The notes beneath the pieces were generated by a model. It was not told where the DNA came from. It ran no database searches and saw only the letters and a list, made by a program, of their open reading frames with translations. DNA of 44,479 nucleotides. Origin: Acidobacteriaceae bacterium. Its GTDB lineage: Bacteria; Acidobacteriota; Terriglobia; Terriglobales; Acidobacteriaceae. Positions 17,226 through 24,865 of the stretch are shown piece after piece; position 1 is the first letter of the stretch; each line of letters starts with the position of its first letter. The stretch is taken from assembly GCA_030037635.1 (NCBI GenBank), contig JASHQH010000245.1:1-44479 (forward strand), written 5' to 3'. A program made the position numbers and the translations under genes.

Positions 17226-18374
17226 TCACACCGTGGCCAGCGCCTGGTCGAGGTCGGCAATCAGGTCTTCCTTGTCCTCGATGCCGACCGACAGACGGAT
17301 GCGGCCCTCGTTAATGCCCATCTTCCGCCGCACTTCTTCGCTCACCGAGCCATGCGTGGTGGTGGCCGAATGCGAGGCCAGCGACTCCACGCCGCCCAGC
17401 GACTCGGCATTCAGGAAGATCCTGAGGGCTGTCAGGAACCGGGCCGCCTCATCGCGCGATTTCAGCTCGAAGCTCATCATCGACCCGAAGCCCTGTTGCT
17501 GTTTCACGGCCAGGTGGTATTGCGCATGGCTCTTCAGTCCCGGATAGGCCAGTTTGCTTACCTTGGGATGCGTGGACAAGAACTCCGCCACGGCGCGGCC
17601 GTTTTCCTCGTGCTGGCGGATGCGAACGGGAAGCGTCTTGATGCCGCGCAGCACCAGGAAGCACTCGAACGGTGACATGACAGCGCCTGCCGCCTTCTGC
17701 ACGAACAGGAAGCGCTCCTTGTGCTCGGGCTTCGACCCGATGAGTACGCCGCCTAGACCGTCGGAGTGGCCGTTCAGATACTTGGTCGTGGAATGCATCA
17801 CGATGTCAGCGCCGAGTTCCAGCGGCCGTTGCAGCGCCGGCGATAGAAATGTGTTGTCGCAGCTTACCTCGATGCCGCGTGCGTGCGCGATCTTGCACAC
17901 CGCAGCAATGTCGGTGAGCACCATGAGGGGATTGCTGGGCGTTTCGATGTGCACCAGCTTAGTGTTCGGCTTGAGGGCCTTTTCGACGGCTGCGAGGTCG
18001 CTGGTGTCGACATATTCAATCACGATGCCGTAGCCGCTAACAATTTGATCAAAAAGCCGCACCGTGCCCGCATACACGTCGCGCGAGCACACGATGTGAT
18101 CGCCGGCGCGGAGCATCGCCACCAGCCCGGCAATGGCGGCCATGCCAGTGGTGAACGCGTGGCCGCTGGCGCCGCCTTCGAGCGTGGCCAGCGCTGCCTC
18201 CAGCCGGTCGCGCGTGGGATTGCCAGCGCGGGAGTAATCCCAGCCGCGGTCGGCGCCAATGCCGGTGAGTTCAAAGGTCGAAGAGAGGTAGACAGGCACG
18301 TTTACTGCGCCCGTCAGCGGGTCAGGGTGCTGCCCGGCATGAACGGCAAGGGTCGAGTACTTGTACTGGGACAT
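17226..18374 (-). CDS. Trans-sulfuration PLP enzyme (cystathionine gamma-synthase/lyase family)
   Basis: The 382-residue protein belongs to the Cys/Met-metabolism PLP family. The N-terminus YSTLAVHAGQHPDPLTGAVN and WDYSRAGNPTRDRLEAALA are family signatures. The PLP-binding lysine lies in MHSTTKYLNGHSDGLGG, and the phosphate-binding GHAFTTGMAAI is present. The family includes cystathionine gamma-synthase, gamma-lyase and beta-lyase; sequence inspection alone does not decide which. The ATG at 18374 starts at MSQYKYSTLAV; an upstream GTG-type frame extension is made of repetitive, non-family sequence. It leads a probable operon with tsaB and rimI. Confidence 0.92.
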   Translation of the reverse strand: MSQYKYSTLAVHAGQHPDPLTGAVNVPVYLSSTFELTGIGADRGWDYSRAGNPTRDRLEAALATLEGGASGHAFTTGMAAIAGLVAMLRAGDHIVCSRDVYAGTVRLFDQIVSGYGIVIEYVDTSDLAAVEKALKPNTKLVHIETPSNPLMVLTDIAAVCKIAHARGIEVSCDNTFLSPALQRPLELGADIVMHSTTKYLNGHSDGLGGVLIGSKPEHKERFLFVQKAAGAVMSPFECFLVLRGIKTLPVRIRQHEENGRAVAEFLSTHPKVSKLAYPGLKSHAQYHLAVKQQQGFGSMMSFELKSRDEAARFLTALRIFLNAESLGGVESLASHSATTTHGSVSEEVRRKMGINEGRIRLSVGIEDKEDLIADLDQALATV

Positions 18375-18379
18375 GATCT

Positions 18380-18413
18380 TAGCTTCTAGCTTCTGGCTCC
18401 TAGCTTTTAGCTT
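18380..18413. repeat. TAGCTT word repeats before the trans-sulfuration gene
   Basis: TAGCTT occurs at 18380, 18387, 18401 and 18408, spaced 7 and 14 bp apart. The block begins 5 bp upstream of the start codon of the gene at 17226-18374, so it would form the leader RNA. Confidence 0.65.
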
Positions 18414-18514
18414 ATCGCGCGCCTTCCACCCCCCCTCCCCCACCGCCGGATATTTCGGGCAAGTTGGTCAAATACAAAGCGGTTTGCCACGACGGATCTC
18501 AGGTAGGTTCAGCA

Positions 18515-18547
18515 TTTTCACGATCATAGATCCCAGGATCGTGAAAA
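18515..18547. repeat. Perfect 11-bp inverted repeat
   Basis: TTTTCACGATC (18515-18525) is the exact reverse complement of GATCGTGAAAA (18537-18547), around an 11-base loop. Either a DNA-binding site or an RNA hairpin is possible. It ends in A or T on both arms, so it is not a standard terminator. Confidence 0.6.
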
Positions 18548-18583
18548 GGCGGCACTTACCAGCGACTCGGACCGAATCGCAGG

Positions 18584-18611
18584 AAAAGGGGGCCGATTTC
18601 GCCCTTTTTTT
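18584..18611 (-). terminator. Terminator-like hairpin
   Basis: AAAAGGG (18584-18590) pairs with CCCTTTT (18602-18608) across an 11-base loop, and the plus strand continues with more T. Either strand gives a stem with T residues. The likely user is the minus-strand gene ending at 18753, about 140 bp upstream of the hairpin. Confidence 0.45.
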
Positions 18612-18752
18612 GAGCTTGTGAGTTCAGGATAGCGAGGTCCCCGGAAACAATCTGCAAAATGGATCCGGTGCAAGCCATTGAAAAATAGATGTTTATGAAA
18701 TATTTTTCGGCGAAGGGGCTTGACGGGGAGTGAATAGTGCTGATCCGCGAAG

Positions 18753-19142
18753 TCAGGTGCCAACATGAAGCTCTATACGAGTCTTTGCTCGTGCAAACGG
18801 CCAGATCTTGAACGGGCGGCGGACCTCATCGAACCCCGGTGAGTCAACCTTGAGATAGTGCTTCGAGCCTGGATTCGCTCGAGTGAATGAGAATTGGCCG
18901 CTCGCGTCCGTCTTCGTGGAGGCGAGGACGCGTGCGTACGTCGGATCGCAATCCTCGACCACGGCACCTGGAACCGGAGAACCACTCGGATCCGTGACCA
19001 CGCCTGCGAGATGACGAATGCTTTGGGACTTGTATTCGATCACCTCGTTCCCTTGAGCGCTGGCACGATCGGCCAACACGAGGAGGAATAGGGCAGGGAC
19101 TGCGCGAAGACCGAATTGTTGCAACGCCCGGCACACCCTCAC
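18753..19142 (-). CDS. Small secreted carboxypeptidase-regulatory-like protein
   Basis: From a GTG at 19142 this gives 129 residues: a signal peptide (LRAVPALFLLVLADRASAQG) and one carboxypeptidase-regulatory-like beta-sandwich. The domain begins IRHLAGVVTDPSGSPVPGAV and continues with the usual TKTDASGQFSFTRANPGSKH and YLKVDSPGFDEVRRPFKI. GGAGG at 19148-19152 (minus strand) lies five bases before the GTG and decides the start; a longer frame to 19235 would be translated from a dispersed repeat and was rejected. The same domain is the N-terminal module of the two giant receptors here, but this copy stands alone. Role unknown; it may be a periplasmic or surface binding domain. Confidence 0.75.
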   Translation of the reverse strand: MRVCRALQQFGLRAVPALFLLVLADRASAQGNEVIEYKSQSIRHLAGVVTDPSGSPVPGAVVEDCDPTYARVLASTKTDASGQFSFTRANPGSKHYLKVDSPGFDEVRRPFKIWPFARAKTRIELHVGT

Positions 19143-19160
19143 CCATGCCTCCCAAAGACG

Positions 19161-19220
19161 GTCATCCTGAGCGAAGGTCGTCCGCCAAAGCGGACGGCCG
19201 AAGTCGAAGGACCTGCATTT
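19161..19220 (+). repeat. Palindromic repeat family B, copy 1
   Basis: The element starts GTCATCCTGAGCGAAGG, has a central hairpin CGTCCGC/GCGGACG (19179-19185 with 19190-19196) and ends GTCGAAGGACCTGCATTT. Copies in the opposite orientation are at 19590-19640 and 40050-40102. It lies between the GIY-YIG pseudogene and the small secreted gene. Confidence 0.85.
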
Positions 19221-19548
19221 AACGCTCCGCCCCAACTAACCGCTCCGGTGTATACCACGCTTCGCTCAGATCGACCAACGCAGGATTCATTTTCCTGATC
19301 AGCGCCAGCTTCTTCGCGCGAGTCCATCCTTTCAATTGCTTCTCACGCGCGATCGCGCTGCTTGCGTAGGCGTAGCGCCCGAACCAGACGAGGCGGTTGC
19401 AGTTGTACGTTGCCGAAAAGCCCTCGTAGAGCTTGTTCCTGTGCTCAGAAACTCACTTATCGAGGTCGTTCGTCATTCCGATGTAAAGAGTGAGGCTACG
19501 GCTGGCGACGATGTAGGTGTAGAAATAGCGATCGCGCATTGGATTCAT
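19219..19548 (-). pseudogene. GIY-YIG endonuclease-like gene with an in-frame stop
   Basis: Reading from ATG 19548 gives MNPMRDRYFYTYIVASRSLT then LYIGMTNDLDK and a TGA at 19453-19455. The same frame continues VSEHRNKLYEGFSATYNCNR, LVWFGRYAYASSAIAREKQL and KGWTRAKKLALIRKMNP, and stops at 19219-19221. The two parts together cover a full-length small GIY-YIG domain of the UPF0213/YhbQ type: the YTYIV and YIGMT motifs, the R/K-x3-H segment (here VSEH) and the conserved glutamate of the AREKQLKGW block. The stop falls where the family usually has a basic residue (a CGA to TGA change would explain it). Either the gene is dead or the base is a sequence error. It is bracketed by inverted copies of repeat B. 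Confidence 0.85.
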
Positions 19549-19589
19549 CAGGAAAACCAGACATTATGGGCTGGGTAAGACGGAAAAGC

Positions 19590-19640
19590 AAATGCGGGTC
19601 CTTCGACTCGTCCGCCTGCGCGGACTTCGCTCAGGATCAC
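19590..19640 (-). repeat. Palindromic repeat family B, copy 2 (inverted relative to copy 1)
   Basis: On the plus strand it reads AAATGCGGGTCCTTCGACTC, then a hairpin GTCCGC/GCGGAC, then TTCGCTCAGGATCAC. This is the reverse complement arrangement of copy 1, with different hairpin loop bases. It lies 41 bp beyond the 5' end of the GIY-YIG pseudogene. Confidence 0.85.
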
Positions 19641-19692
19641 CAGTGGGGTATTAAGCGAAGTTCCAGCAGGAGCAAGATCCAGTTCGCTCCCA

Positions 19693-20766
19693 CTACTTCT
19701 GCAGCTCTGCCTGTTTCACCGTGCGCACCACGGGGAAGTAGCCGGTGCGTGTCCGCACGGTCAGCTTGCCCAGACCCTTGGCTTCGGCTGTCACCTCGAC
19801 CTTGCGAAAGCCGGGCACCGTGGTGGGCTTGGTGGAGCGGTAGCCGAGAGTGTACTGGCTGCGAATGTCGCGCGCCACTTCGGCGGCAATCTGGTCCACT
19901 TCTTCGATGGACTTGGGGAAGAACGCCATCCCGCCGGTCTCCTCGGAAAGCATCTCGAGAGCGCGCCGCGCGTGGCGCACCTCGGCGCGGCTCATCTCGT
20001 CGCCGAACAGCAGGCCGATGGTATAAATCTCAGGCCCCGAAAGCTGCTGCACGCGATGGATGGTCTGCTCAAGGTTCAGGCTGGAGGCGTTGTCGTCGCC
20101 ATCCGTGATGACCACCAGCACCTGCTTGGGGCGCTTGGCGTCGGCTACCAGCTTGTCGGCCGAAGCCACCACGGCATCGTAGAGTGCGGTCGCCCCACGC
20201 GACTCAATGTGCGACAACCCTTCGCGCAGCTTCTTGGGGTCGGAGGTGAAATCGGCGTCAATAAATGCCTCGTCGGAGAAATTGACCACGAACGCTTCAT
20301 CCTGCGGGTTCGAAGCCAGAATCAGGTCCAGCGCGCTCTTGTTTACCGACGGCCGCTTGCGGTACATCGATCCAGAGTTGTCAATCACCAGTCCAATGGA
20401 AACGGGAAGATCGGTGTGCTGGAAGCTGAGCAGGGTTTGCTTCACGCCGTCTTCAAACACCGTGAAATCGTCTTTGGTCAGGTTTTCAACCAGCTGCGTA
20501 CCGTTCAGAACGGTGGCGTTGAGCACCACCTCTTCGACGTCGGTGTGCAGCAGGTAGCCTTCGCCCTCCTTGCGTATGACACCGCCAGGCGCGGAAGGCG
20601 GGGTGACGTCGGGTGAGCGGACCGGATCGGTATCCTGAGTGAGCGAGGGCGCCGGCTTGGCTTGCGTGCCGGCAGCAGGTGCAGGCGAAGGAGCGGCCTG
20701 GGCCTGCAGCAGAAGCGCAGACGCGGCCAGCAACAAAGCAATGAGCGCGTTATTGCAACGGTGCAT
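19693..20766 (-). CDS. VWFA-related secreted protein (downstream tandem copy)
   Basis: The 357-residue protein has a signal peptide (ALIALLLAASALLLQAQAAP), a Pro-rich spacer and the Ig-like segment VVLNATVLNGTQLVENLTKD followed by DFTVFEDGVKQTL. A VWA domain follows with a complete MIDAS DxSxS-type motif in LVIDNSGSM, later with LVVITDGDDNASS. The C-terminal block SQYTLGYRSTKP and KLTVRTRTGYFPV is characteristic of this acidobacterial family. ATG 20766 was chosen (20784 is possible). It overlaps the end of the upstream copy by 17 bp, indicating translational coupling. Confidence 0.88.
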   Translation of the reverse strand: MHRCNNALIALLLAASALLLQAQAAPSPAPAAGTQAKPAPSLTQDTDPVRSPDVTPPSAPGGVIRKEGEGYLLHTDVEEVVLNATVLNGTQLVENLTKDDFTVFEDGVKQTLLSFQHTDLPVSIGLVIDNSGSMYRKRPSVNKSALDLILASNPQDEAFVVNFSDEAFIDADFTSDPKKLREGLSHIESRGATALYDAVVASADKLVADAKRPKQVLVVITDGDDNASSLNLEQTIHRVQQLSGPEIYTIGLLFGDEMSRAEVRHARRALEMLSEETGGMAFFPKSIEEVDQIAAEVARDIRSQYTLGYRSTKPTTVPGFRKVEVTAEAKGLGKLTVRTRTGYFPVVRTVKQAELQK

Positions 20767-21874
20767 AGTACCCGGTGCGAGCATAGACCGTCAGCGGAGG
20801 CAATCCCGGAGGAGGGTTCACCTTCACTTTCACTTTACGCCACTTCCCGTCCCGGGCCAGATCCTTGGGCTTGTAGCCGATCACATACTGGTTGCGCAGT
20901 TCGGTGGAGATTTTCTCGGCAATGTCGCTCATTTCGTCCACGTCGTCGACGCGGAAGAGCCGTCCGCCGGTGGCGGAACTCACATCGTCGAGCAGTTGCG
21001 GCCCGGTGCGCTCCTCGGGCGTGGGCGCGTAGGGATCGAAGATCCCGATCGAATAGATCTCTACGTCGGCTTCGCGGACCTCCGCCCGCACTTCGCCCTC
21101 CGTGTAACGGGAGCGGTTGTCGCCGCCGTCGGAAACGACGAGCAGCGCCTTGCGCTCGTGGTGGGCGTCCTTCATCTTGGCCAGTCCGTAGTAGATGGCG
21201 TCGAGCAGAGCGGTGCGATGGCCGGCATGCACGGTAGCCAGGCGCGCCTGGATATCTTCGACCGAGCTGGTGAAGTCCTCAATCAGCTCCGGCCGATCGT
21301 TGAAGCCGATCACGAAAAACTCGTCCTGGGGATTGGCGGTCTTGATGAATTGCAGAATCGCTTCGCGTGCCCGGACCAGCTTGGAAGTCATCGATCCCGA
21401 AAGGTCAAAGATGATGCCGATGGAAACCGGGGCGTCTTCGCAGGCGAAGCTGGCAATCGACTGCTCGCCGTTGTTCTCGTAAATTTGAAAATCCTCTCTT
21501 TCCAGCCCGGTCACGAGGCGGTTAAGCGGGTCGGTTACGGTGACCGGCACCAGCACCATGTCGACATTCATGCGAATGATGGAGCCGGGATGGACACGCA
21601 GAGACGAGGCGCCGGTTTCAGGGGCGGCCTCTGCGCCGTTGGGCTCGCTTGTGGGAGTGGAGGAGGTTGAAGGCGGCTGCACGTGCACTTTGTTTAGGGG
21701 ATCTTCCTGGGCGTAGGCTCGCGCCAGGCAAAACAGTACTGCCAGTGCACAAATCGCGATGCAGCGGACGAGGAACGCACCCTTGCTCTTCCGGCAATCC
21801 AGAAGCGGGCTTCCCGGAGATGCCGGCCTGCCGTCCCCGGCTTGACGAGCGCACTCGTGGGGAACCGTCTTCAT
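20750..21874 (-). CDS. VWFA-related secreted protein (upstream tandem copy)
   Basis: The 374-residue protein shares the domain order of its downstream neighbour: a signal peptide (VRCIAICALAVLFCLARAYA), spacer, VLVPVTVTDPLNRLVTGLER with DFQIYENNGEQSI, a VWA domain with IIFDLSGSMTS, LLVVSDGGDNRSR, and the C-terminal YVIGYKPKDL and LTVYARTGYYAPL. The MIDAS residues are intact, so it should bind a divalent metal. The ATG at 21874 was chosen because residues upstream in the longer frame have no family similarity; in that frame they would overlap the divergent DUF1015 gene. The two copies are clearly paralogous. Confidence 0.88.
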   Translation of the reverse strand: MKTVPHECARQAGDGRPASPGSPLLDCRKSKGAFLVRCIAICALAVLFCLARAYAQEDPLNKVHVQPPSTSSTPTSEPNGAEAAPETGASSLRVHPGSIIRMNVDMVLVPVTVTDPLNRLVTGLEREDFQIYENNGEQSIASFACEDAPVSIGIIFDLSGSMTSKLVRAREAILQFIKTANPQDEFFVIGFNDRPELIEDFTSSVEDIQARLATVHAGHRTALLDAIYYGLAKMKDAHHERKALLVVSDGGDNRSRYTEGEVRAEVREADVEIYSIGIFDPYAPTPEERTGPQLLDDVSSATGGRLFRVDDVDEMSDIAEKISTELRNQYVIGYKPKDLARDGKWRKVKVKVNPPPGLPPLTVYARTGYYAPLQ

Positions 21875-22111
21875 GCGACACCAGATGGATTGAACGCGAT
21901 AGTACCACGCTTGATGGGCTGCCTGCGCGGGCGTTTTCTCGCCTCCTTTCCCGCATCCCGATATCTCGGGGATCGGACCCTGCCGCAACGCGAAAGCCGC
22001 GCTGCTCCAGCGTGGGATACAATCGAGCCTGAAAGCCCCGATCCCACCGTCCCGGACAGCATGACGGGGCCATAACTTCCACCCTTTCAAGGGGGGAGCA
22101 AGACTTTCTTC

Positions 22112-23437
22112 ATGGCCCATATTTATCCCTTCCGCGCCTGGCGCTACAATCCCTCCTCAGTCCGTCTCGAAGACGTAGTCACGCAGCCTTACGACAAGAT
22201 CACGCCGGCCATGCAGCAGGCCTATTACCAGCGCAGCCCCTTCAATCTGGTACGCATCATCCTGGGACTGCCTGAGCTATTTGACGCTGAGGGGGGCGAA
22301 AACGTCTATACGCGGGCGGCCCGGGAGTTCCGCGCCTGGCGCGCGCAAGGCATCCTGATCCAGGAAAATGAGCCGTGCGTCTTTGCCTACGCGCAGCGCT
22401 TCCAGCCGCCTGGTTCGGAAACGGTAAAGGAACGGCGTGGCTTTATCGCCCTCGGCAAGCTTCACGACTATGCGGACCAGGTTGTTTTCCGGCACGAACA
22501 GACTCTCTCGAAGCCCAAAAGCGACCGCCTGAACCTGCTCCGGGCCACGCGGGCGCACTTCGGGCAGATTTTCATGCTTTACTCCGATCCTGGCGGCAGC
22601 GTGGAGAAGATTCTCTACGAGGACAATGGTCCGGCCGATGCCGAAGTGACCGACGAGTACGAGGTTCTGCACCGGATTTGGCGCGTCAACCGGCCGGCCA
22701 CCCTTCGCCTGCTCACCACGGCCATGGCCGACAAGAAGCTGATTATTGCCGACGGCCATCACCGCTATGAAACCGCGCTTCACTACGCGAAGGAGCACGG
22801 TCGATCGGCGCACACCAAGCCGGAACTGAGCTCTTCAGGCATGCCCCAGCCGCCCTACGCCGAGGCGGCGGCCATGATGACGTTCGTGAACATGGATTCA
22901 GAGGGCCTGGTGATTCTGCCCACGCACCGCGTGGTGCATAGCCTGGCCGGCTTTGATGCGGCGAAGTTCCTGGCTGGCGCGGAAAAGTACTTTACCGTGG
23001 AAAAACTGGCAGACGCCGCTGCCGGCAGCCCGATGCAGACGCTTGCTGCGCAAACGGGGACAGCTTTCGTCGCCGTCACGCGCGGTGGCGATTTTCTGTT
23101 GCGCGCCAAACCCGATGCCATGGCCGCAGCCCTGGCCGGTTTGCCCGAGCGCCAGCGCCGGCTCGACCTTACCCAATTGCACGCCGTGGTTCTCGACCGG
23201 TTGCTCGGCCTCGACGCCGAAAAGGTCCGCGAGCAGAGCAACCTCCGCTATCTGCGTGACGCCCAGGAGGCGGTGGACCAGGTGCGCAAGGGCGAGGCCG
23301 AGGCCGCCTTCCTCACCAATCCAGTGACCATGGAACAGTTGAAGGAAGTGGCCTTCGCCGGCGAAGTGATGCCGCAAAAGTCCACCGATTTTTACCCCAA
23401 ATTGCTCAGCGGCCTGGCAATTTATTCGCTGGAGTGA
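22112..23437 (+). CDS. DUF1015 family protein
   Basis: This is a 441-residue cytoplasmic protein. The N-terminus IYPFRAWRYNPSSVRLEDVV then TQPYDKITP is the hallmark of DUF1015, and IIADGHHRYETALHYAKEHG is the conserved central motif with GHHRYE. Later ILPTHRVVHSLAGFD and the C-terminal PQKSTDFYPKLLSGLAIYSL also match. The family has an uncertain biochemical role. The ribosome site AGGGGGGAG lies 13 bases before the ATG. It starts a close-packed four-gene run ending at 26304, with a gap of only 4 bp to the amidase gene. Confidence 0.93.
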   Translation: MAHIYPFRAWRYNPSSVRLEDVVTQPYDKITPAMQQAYYQRSPFNLVRIILGLPELFDAEGGENVYTRAAREFRAWRAQGILIQENEPCVFAYAQRFQPPGSETVKERRGFIALGKLHDYADQVVFRHEQTLSKPKSDRLNLLRATRAHFGQIFMLYSDPGGSVEKILYEDNGPADAEVTDEYEVLHRIWRVNRPATLRLLTTAMADKKLIIADGHHRYETALHYAKEHGRSAHTKPELSSSGMPQPPYAEAAAMMTFVNMDSEGLVILPTHRVVHSLAGFDAAKFLAGAEKYFTVEKLADAAAGSPMQTLAAQTGTAFVAVTRGGDFLLRAKPDAMAAALAGLPERQRRLDLTQLHAVVLDRLLGLDAEKVREQSNLRYLRDAQEAVDQVRKGEAEAAFLTNPVTMEQLKEVAFAGEVMPQKSTDFYPKLLSGLAIYSLE

Positions 23438-23441
23438 GCGC

Positions 23442-24218
23442 ATGCTCAGCGGGATTCCCATTTCGCGGCTCATTCCGCCTGCTTACACGTATCCGCTTCT
23501 TCGGTCTATGGATGCGATGCGGGTTGGCGCCGGCATCGCCTTTCTGGCTCTTTCAGCCGCTGTATTGCCCTCGACTCTCGATGCCCAGGCTCCGCCCGCT
23601 CCCGCGGCGCGTTTCCTGGTAGTGATCGATGCCGCGCATGGCGGAGAAGACTTGGGCGGCCGCTTCGGCAATCAGCCGGAAAAGGCCTACACGCTGTCGT
23701 TGAGCGTCAGGCTGCGCTCGCTGCTCACGGCGCGCGGATTTGGCGTGGTCACCACCCGTGAATCCGACGCTACCGTCAATGCCGACCGCCGCATCGAGAT
23801 CGCCAATCGCGCCAATGCTCAAGCCTGCATCAGCGTGCACGCAGCGGAAAGCGGCACTGGCGTGCACCTGTTTGTCTCCTCCCTGCCGCCCGCTGAAGCT
23901 GCCCGCTTCCACCCGTGGCAAACCGCGCAGTCGGCGTTCGTGATGCGGAGCAATGCGCTTGCCGGCGAGCTCAACGCGGCGCTCAAAAACTCCGGCATCA
24001 CGGTCACGCTTGGCCGCACGGCTTTGCCCATGATCGACAGTCTCATGTGTCCGGCGGTTGCTGTGGAGGTTGCCCCAGAACAGCCGGCGAATCCCGATGA
24101 AGGCGCGCAGGATGCGGCGGGCATTGACGATCCGAGTTATCAGGCCCACGTTGCCGAGGCTTTGGCGGCCGCGCTGGTGGAGTGGCGGGCGGACGGCATG
24201 GGAGGCCGGCGGCCATGA
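23442..24218 (+). CDS. N-acetylmuramoyl-L-alanine amidase (Amidase_3, AmiC-like)
   Basis: The protein (258 residues from the first ATG) has a hydrophobic export segment (VGAGIAFLALSAAVLPSTL) followed by an Amidase_3 domain. The zinc ligands are His66 in VIDAAHGGEDLGG, Glu80 in QPEKAYTLSL and His133 in CISVHAAES, and the catalytic glutamate is Glu209 in PAVAVEVAPE. Such enzymes cut the bond between MurNAc and the stem peptide in the periplasm. The usual DPGHGG is DAAHGG here, and several helices are short. In-frame ATGs at 23508 and 23517 would place the signal peptide nearer the N-terminus and may be the true start. Its stop overlaps the next ATG. Confidence 0.85.
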   Translation: MLSGIPISRLIPPAYTYPLLRSMDAMRVGAGIAFLALSAAVLPSTLDAQAPPAPAARFLVVIDAAHGGEDLGGRFGNQPEKAYTLSLSVRLRSLLTARGFGVVTTRESDATVNADRRIEIANRANAQACISVHAAESGTGVHLFVSSLPPAEAARFHPWQTAQSAFVMRSNALAGELNAALKNSGITVTLGRTALPMIDSLMCPAVAVEVAPEQPANPDEGAQDAAGIDDPSYQAHVAEALAAALVEWRADGMGGRRP

Positions 24219-24865
24219 TTCCCCGCTACCAGACCATCCTTTTCATCCTCCTGCTGGCAGCCTCGGCAGTGATGGGGGTGGTCCTGTGGCAGTTGCGGGA
24301 ACACGCGCACAAGCGGTTGTTGCGAGGCCAGGACTCTGCGCCCACGCAGGCGCCGACGGTTACACCGGCCGAGCAGGCCACGCTCCTGATCGCCAATGAC
24401 GCGGACGACTCGCTCTCCACGCAGATTCTCTCCCTGCCGCTGCCGCAAAATCCTGAAGCCCGTGCGCGCGCTCTGCTGGGCAAATTGTTCGATCTTTACG
24501 CCGCCTCGGGCTCTACCCATCCCGTGCCCGGCGGCGCCGCCTCGGTCGCCCAGGTATTTCTCGTCCCCCTTCCCGATGCCGGCGGGAAAAAGATCACGGG
24601 CGGAGCCGAGCTTGCGGTGGTCAACTTCACCGGCGCATTTGCCTCCAGCCACCCTTCGGGAATCGAAACCGAGTCGCTCACCATACTCTCCGTTTGCGAC
24701 ACGCTCAATGCCAATCTGCCGCGCGTCACCCAGGTGCGATTCCTGGTCGACGGCCAACCGCGCGCAACATTAGCCGGACATTCCGATTTGACGCGCACGT
24801 ATCAGGCCAGCAACACGGTTCTGGAAAGCGGCGATGGAGGAGCAGCCGGAGGCAAACGCCCTTGA
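24215..24865 (+). CDS. GerMN-domain membrane-anchored protein
   Basis: The 216-residue protein has one N-terminal membrane helix (TILFILLLAASAVMGVVLWQ), a Pro/Thr-rich linker, and a C-terminal GerMN domain with ELAVVNFTGAF, TESLTILSVCDTL and VTQVRFLVDGQP. The domain is known from GerM spore/cell-envelope proteins, where it appears to bind peptidoglycan or sporulation partners; its enzymology is unknown. The ATG overlaps the amidase stop (ATGA), and its own stop overlaps the TTG of the next gene. Amidase plus GerMN genes are often neighbours in bacteria, which supports a joint role in the cell wall. Confidence 0.85.
   Translation: MIPRYQTILFILLLAASAVMGVVLWQLREHAHKRLLRGQDSAPTQAPTVTPAEQATLLIANDADDSLSTQILSLPLPQNPEARARALLGKLFDLYAASGSTHPVPGGAASVAQVFLVPLPDAGGKKITGGAELAVVNFTGAFASSHPSGIETESLTILSVCDTLNANLPRVTQVRFLVDGQPRATLAGHSDLTRTYQASNTVLESGDGGAAGGKRP

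Larger units (their letters stand above)
18375..18752. other. Gene-poor spacer of 378 bp with repeats and hairpins
   Basis: No credible gene is seen here. From left to right it holds TAGCTT word repeats (18380-18413), a perfect 11-bp inverted repeat (18515-18547) and a terminator-like hairpin with a T-run (18584-18611). An open frame at 18524-18766 on the minus strand has no ribosome site and no recognisable family features. Confidence 0.6.

Noticed and set aside
16398..17547. Several long plus-strand frames opposite tsaB, rimI and the trans-sulfuration gene
   Set aside because: They are shadows of the minus-strand genes, with Arg/Pro/Ala/Ser-rich products and no domain features.
18524..18766. 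Minus-strand open frame of 80 codons
   Set aside because: It has no ribosome site and no family pattern, overlaps an inverted repeat and a terminator-like hairpin, and reads as random translation.
19143..19235. Upstream extension of the small carboxypeptidase-regulatory-like protein
   Set aside because: The extra residues are a translation of repeat B, and a GTG with a strong ribosome site follows, so the shorter form is preferred.
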